DNA of 64,000 nt, from positions 20,291,508-20,355,507 of the forward strand of contig CM034236.1 in NCBI GenBank assembly GCA_019916065.1, written 5' to 3'. This document shows, in pieces, positions 60,394 through 64,000 of the stretch. The stretch comes from Vitellaria paradoxa (taxonomy: Eukaryota; Streptophyta; Magnoliopsida; Ericales; Sapotaceae). The first letter of the stretch is position 1; every line of letters starts with the position of its first letter. The notes under the pieces are model-generated. The model was not told the origin of the DNA. It was given only the letters and a program-made list of their open reading frames with translations, and did not search any database. The position numbers and the translations under genes are program-made.

Positions 60394-60445
60394 TTTTTTT
60401 TCTTTTTCTTTTTTTTTTTTTTCCTTTTTTTTTTCTTTTTTTTTG
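60297..60445 (-). repeat. T-dominated tract of about 150 bases
   Basis: Almost pure T with isolated C and A. The homologous place in the first element is an 80-base A/G tract (3943-4020). The Lys-rich open frames on the minus strand are artefacts of this tract. Confidence 0.9.
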
Positions 60446-61869
60446 AAATAATGAAATAAACATAAGCTAAATTCTCCACCTAATATTCCTCTCAATATGC
60501 TCTCAAAAGTTTCCATTCCCAATCCCCACTCACATCACTGACATTGAGGCACTTTTACAACCCAAAACATGTAAGGGTAAGGCTTAAAAGTGTGTGAACA
60601 AGGTTATGGGATAATATATGAGATGGGAACCAAAGAAAAAAAAATATATTATCACACACTTTATTAAAAAGGCTTCAAGTTGGTTCCTAGGGCAATTTCA
60701 TGTCATGAAAGGATAAAAAGGCCCACAATTGCAAAAATGGCCTAGCATCATGTTCAAAGCTTGCAACAACTCATAATGTGCCAAGTGAAACTCATGCAAG
60801 TGTGTGTGATGCAATTATGCATTGAAACCGAAGTGAAGAGCAAAAGAGCTCTGATTATGTGCAACCCCTCAAGAAAAGAATAAAAGGCTCAAAAGCTCAC
60901 CATTACGGGATATAAGTCTCCACCTAGTCCAAGGATGCTCAAGTAACCAATCAAATAAAGTCTACTCCTAAGCACATAAACTTTTCACCATGATAGTCCA
61001 TAAATGCACAAAGTTATCACACTCAACTTGAATTACGTTTCCTATTAAACTTGAACAAAACTCACTCATCATTATCTCACTCAAATTCACCATTGACCAA
61101 ACCAAAAGGGTTGACTTGTAAGTATAAATGTGCTAAGTTCATGTGTTCAAGCTAAAAATGCTCAAAATGCTCAAAATTTGACAATTTTAGCACAAAGTGT
61201 CATCATGCGAACTCTACCCCCCAACCTAGACTAAACATTGTCCTCAATGTGAAACTATAATGCATAAGTGGGTCTGTAGTGTGCAAAGTGAGCATGATGA
61301 TGAGCATGAAATAATAGCCACAAAAGGCACAAATAAGAACAAAGCACAAATTAAACCAAGCATGCACCCATTATTCAAGCCCCTTAAGGCATCACCTAAA
61401 ACACCCCCCAACCTAGATTCTACAACACTCCCAACAACAGCAATTATATATAATGGAGTACCAAAATTGAAAGTGCAAGACTAAATAAAAAAGAGGAAGG
61501 GTATTACCTCAAGAGCTCCCTTATTTGAAGAAAATAAAGAAACTATTCAAAGAAAAGGTTAGACATAAAATAGGACAAGAAAAATGGTTAGTATGAAAGA
61601 AGAAATAAAATAAAATAAAAGAAATAAAGGAAAAAAAATTAAAAAGAACTATGAAAATAAGAAAATGAAAAAGCTAATCTACTATGTACAAAGAAATGAA
61701 GACAAAAAGTGTTATCCAACACCCTCTCTATCCCATGCATCCACAAATGGTTTACGAAATAAAATGTTCTCTGCAGGCGCACGAAGCACTAATATGGATG
61801 CTTTCCAGGTGTAAAACACACTGGGGAATGAAAGGCCAAGTGAGGTTCTTGAAACCTCGGATGTGGCCA

Positions 61870-62040
61870 AAGTGTAAGTGCAGGTGTGGATATGGTTGGC
61901 TCAATTAGTCTCTTAACACCCAAGAAATCTATGGATGTGGAAATGGTGGATTCAATAAGTCTTTCAATGCCCAAGAAATCTATGGGTGTAGGAATGGTTG
62001 GTTTCAATGATCTCTCAACACCCAAAAAATCATGTAAGCC
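61870..62040 (-). repeat. In-frame 51-bp repeat, three units (DFLGVERLIEPTIS)
   Basis: On the minus strand the frame 62067-61789 encodes three units of 17 residues of the form 'IDFLG(V/I)(E/K)RLIExTISTP'. CAAGAAATC starts at 61921 and 61972 and CAAAAAATC at 62023, a period of 51. The first element has a single related DFLGVEGILENI (about 2140-2180). Confidence 0.75.
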
Positions 62041-62454
62041 TTCCCCATGTCTACTACCTCTCCCCAATGATGGCCGATCTCATGGTAGTCACTCACATTC
62101 CCATAGTAAGACTTTTGGATGGGACTAAGTTAGAGATGAGAGGTGTGCACCACTCTCAACCTCGGTTGTGTATTGGAGTGAACTAGGGTTAACCAATTCA
62201 ATGATATATTCCTCAGGCCATGTGGCATTCAAATGCTCAGTTGGAGTCAAGGACTCTCAATAAGGCTTGGGGTGGTTGGGGTAGGTTGAGCATCAAGCTC
62301 GGTAGTAGGAAAGAATTGTATGTCTCCCTAACTCTCCGTAGGTGGTAAAGGAACATCCTGAATGGGAGTGTTTAGAGGACTAGAGAAAGATGCTCATTGC
62401 AAATGTCATCCCCAATGTAGTTAGGGCAATTGTCCCACTTAGTGCCTATAATAG

Positions 62455-64000
62455 TGTAATACCTGAATTTTTTTTTTCTTAATTAAATTGCTTAAGTGTG
62501 GTCATGATACTTGTTTAATAAAAATCTAGAAAATTGAGGATTTGAAAATTTTTGGAATTGTTGGAAAGATTTTCGGATTAATTTCACCCTATGTGGGAGT
62601 TTAATGTAGATTTCTAAAATTTTTATCCAAACACTTCTTAGCCCAATTACTTATTTGGTTCAAACCAAGACCATTAACCCATGGGTCAACCCTTTTCTTT
62701 GACTCACCTCAACTCATTCAACTCACTTTATCACTCAATGAATTGACTCATGAATAGTTGCCTCTAAGTTATTTCCCGACACTTCATTTCCATCTTCCAT
62801 ACACTCTCACCAGCTTTCAAAATTATTTGACTAATTAGGACAAAGAGAAGACCACATTGATGACTTAAAGCATCTTTTTCAAATTATTTAGCAAACAAGA
62901 TTAAAGCATTTTGTTTGACAGCTAGCATGATTTAAAGCATTTGGTTAATTGTCAAAAGCTAGCATGATTGTTTAAATTTGTCAAAAAGTTAGCATTGATT
63001 CCGGATCATGCCACCTCCATACATCTTCCCCAATGCTTTTCTTAAATGATATGGTTAGATAGTCAAAAAGTAAGCATGATTCTTGGATCATGCTACCCAT
63101 TGTATAGGCAATGATCTTACCTTAGTTGCTTTTTTCTCCACTAATAAATTTTCTCTACACTCCCTATAAATGTGTGTCTCAAAGAGAAGAAAATAAGAGA
63201 GAAATAATAAATAAATTATTAATAGTGAGCTGAAGATTTGGTGTTGCTTGGAGGAAGAAAAGGCTTGGAATTTTCCAATTGGGTGGTGTTCAAAGCTAAC
63301 TCATTTTTCCTTCTCAGACTTGGTCATTAATATCTTCATTGAGGTAGGATGATGAATCTCCTAAAATATATTTGATGCATTTCTGGTTTGAAGTATGAAA
63401 CTTGATTGTGATAAAAATAAATACCCGTATATTGGGGTAGGGAAGCCAAATTTTGACTGAAGTAACTCAGTATGCTGACAGCTCTCTATTTGTAACTTCT
63501 TATGTGCTTCTAACCCTAAAACGGTGGAATTAGGCTTTGGCTAAACATAAAAGTTGTAGCCCTTTCAGTTTTCTTTTCAACCCAAAAAGAATTGCATCAA
63601 TCCGATTTGTGAGTCAAAAGTTATGCCCAAAATACTGAGCACGTGTAAAACTGTATTTTCTGACAAACTGAATTCAAAGCTGTTTTGTACCTTTAGACCT
63701 TAGAATTTTAAAAAGTGTAAAACATGAAAGTTGTAGGTCTTGAAGTCTAGTTTTCTACAGATATAAAGTTTATAGATATTGGAGTCTTGCTCTATTTTAT
63801 ATGAATTTTCTTTCAAGCTGCTATTCTGCTTAGCTTTAATTGATGCTTGTTTGGATTTGTTTAGAATATTATGTTTAAAGATTTATTTAAATTTCCAATT
63901 TCCTTCTGTTAGTTATTGTCATGTTAATAATTTCTATTGATATGAAATTATTTTAAACTAGATATTATGTATTATTTGACACTCTAATATTGATGATAAT
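62455..64000 (+). mobile_element. Del-like LTR, running off the window
   Basis: Starts TGTAATACCTGAATTTTTTT, close to the chromovirus LTR start TGTAATGACCCAGGAATTTC at 40511. It also contains words common in plant Del-type LTRs: TTGAGGTAGGATGATG near 63341 (like TTGAGGTAGGGTTGGAG at 34392), and AAAAGTTGTAGCCCTTTC with cgatttgtgagtcaaaagttatg near 63549-63625. No internal region is reached. A TATA-like CTATAAATG lies at 63164. Confidence 0.55.

Larger units (their letters stand above)
59408..62454 (-). mobile_element. Internal region of the minus-strand gag-only retroelement, 5' truncated
   Basis: Homologous in reverse to about 1900-4923: it shares cctaggttccccctagtgga, the atgtgcaacccc and aggcttcaagttggttcctag segments, and the long homopolymer tract. 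No gag or primer site remains, because the copy breaks off at 62454 where a Del-like LTR begins. Confidence 0.75.

Noticed and set aside
60241..60522. Lys-rich frames on the minus strand
   Set aside because: They are translations of the T tract.

Overview
This window looks like heterochromatic nuclear DNA from a flowering plant, probably a eudicot. It is AT-rich, has no bacterial-style gene packing, and is almost wholly made of nested and decayed transposable elements. I can support only one ordinary host gene: a germin-like protein gene at 17214-18008 on the minus strand. It has one intron, a TATA box, both cupin motifs, and a single-base frameshift.

Layout. 1-10109: LTR retrotransposon sequence in the order LTR, internal region, LTR, internal region, LTR. 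The first internal region has a tRNA-Asp type primer binding site and decayed gag but no recognisable pol. 10110-15936: remains of a CACTA (En/Spm-type) transposon with a minus-strand transposase, cut at its left side by the retroelement. 15937-19610: the germin-like gene and its flanks. 19610-23260: non-autonomous DNA, including two related Helitron-like 3' ends and two purine-rich blocks. 23270-24222: tandem repeats, including a 203-bp array in which the units carry a sequence like the initiator-tRNA-Met primer binding site. 25709-27915: a broken hAT transposase gene, with hAT-like terminal sequence near 28800-28975. 28976-29998: six monomers of a satellite of about 177 bp. 29999-42317: a second CACTA element, truncated at the left, with a MITE (31871-32818) and a nearly full-length Ty3/gypsy chromovirus of the Tekay/Del type (33677-42267) nested in it. 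42711-54976: a third CACTA element with recognisable ends, a decayed TNPD-like transposase, a TNPA-like second gene, a 171-bp tandem array and a duplication of about 1.46 kb. 55082-56925: a direct repeat pair, possibly LTRs of an unidentified element. 57553-57908: the end of a Del-like LTR. 57909-62454: a minus-strand copy of the gag-only retroelement family seen at the left edge. 62455-64000: the start of another Del-like LTR, running off the window.

The elements form a nesting history. CACTA2 received a MITE and later the chromovirus. The chromovirus has an imperfect 5-bp target duplication, and the CACTA subterminal sequence reads on either side of it. All coding regions of the mobile elements carry stops and frameshifts, many at TGG, CGA or CpG-type positions, as expected after methylation-driven decay. 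None looks able to move today.

I see no convincing undescribed gene system. The most useful leads are structural: internal nucleosome-length tandem arrays, a duplication whose two copies differ mainly by one-base indels (possible assembly error), repeated polypurine motifs inside the gag-only retroelement, and an in-frame 17-residue repeat in its minus-strand copy. All identities come from reading translated motifs by eye; no database search was run.
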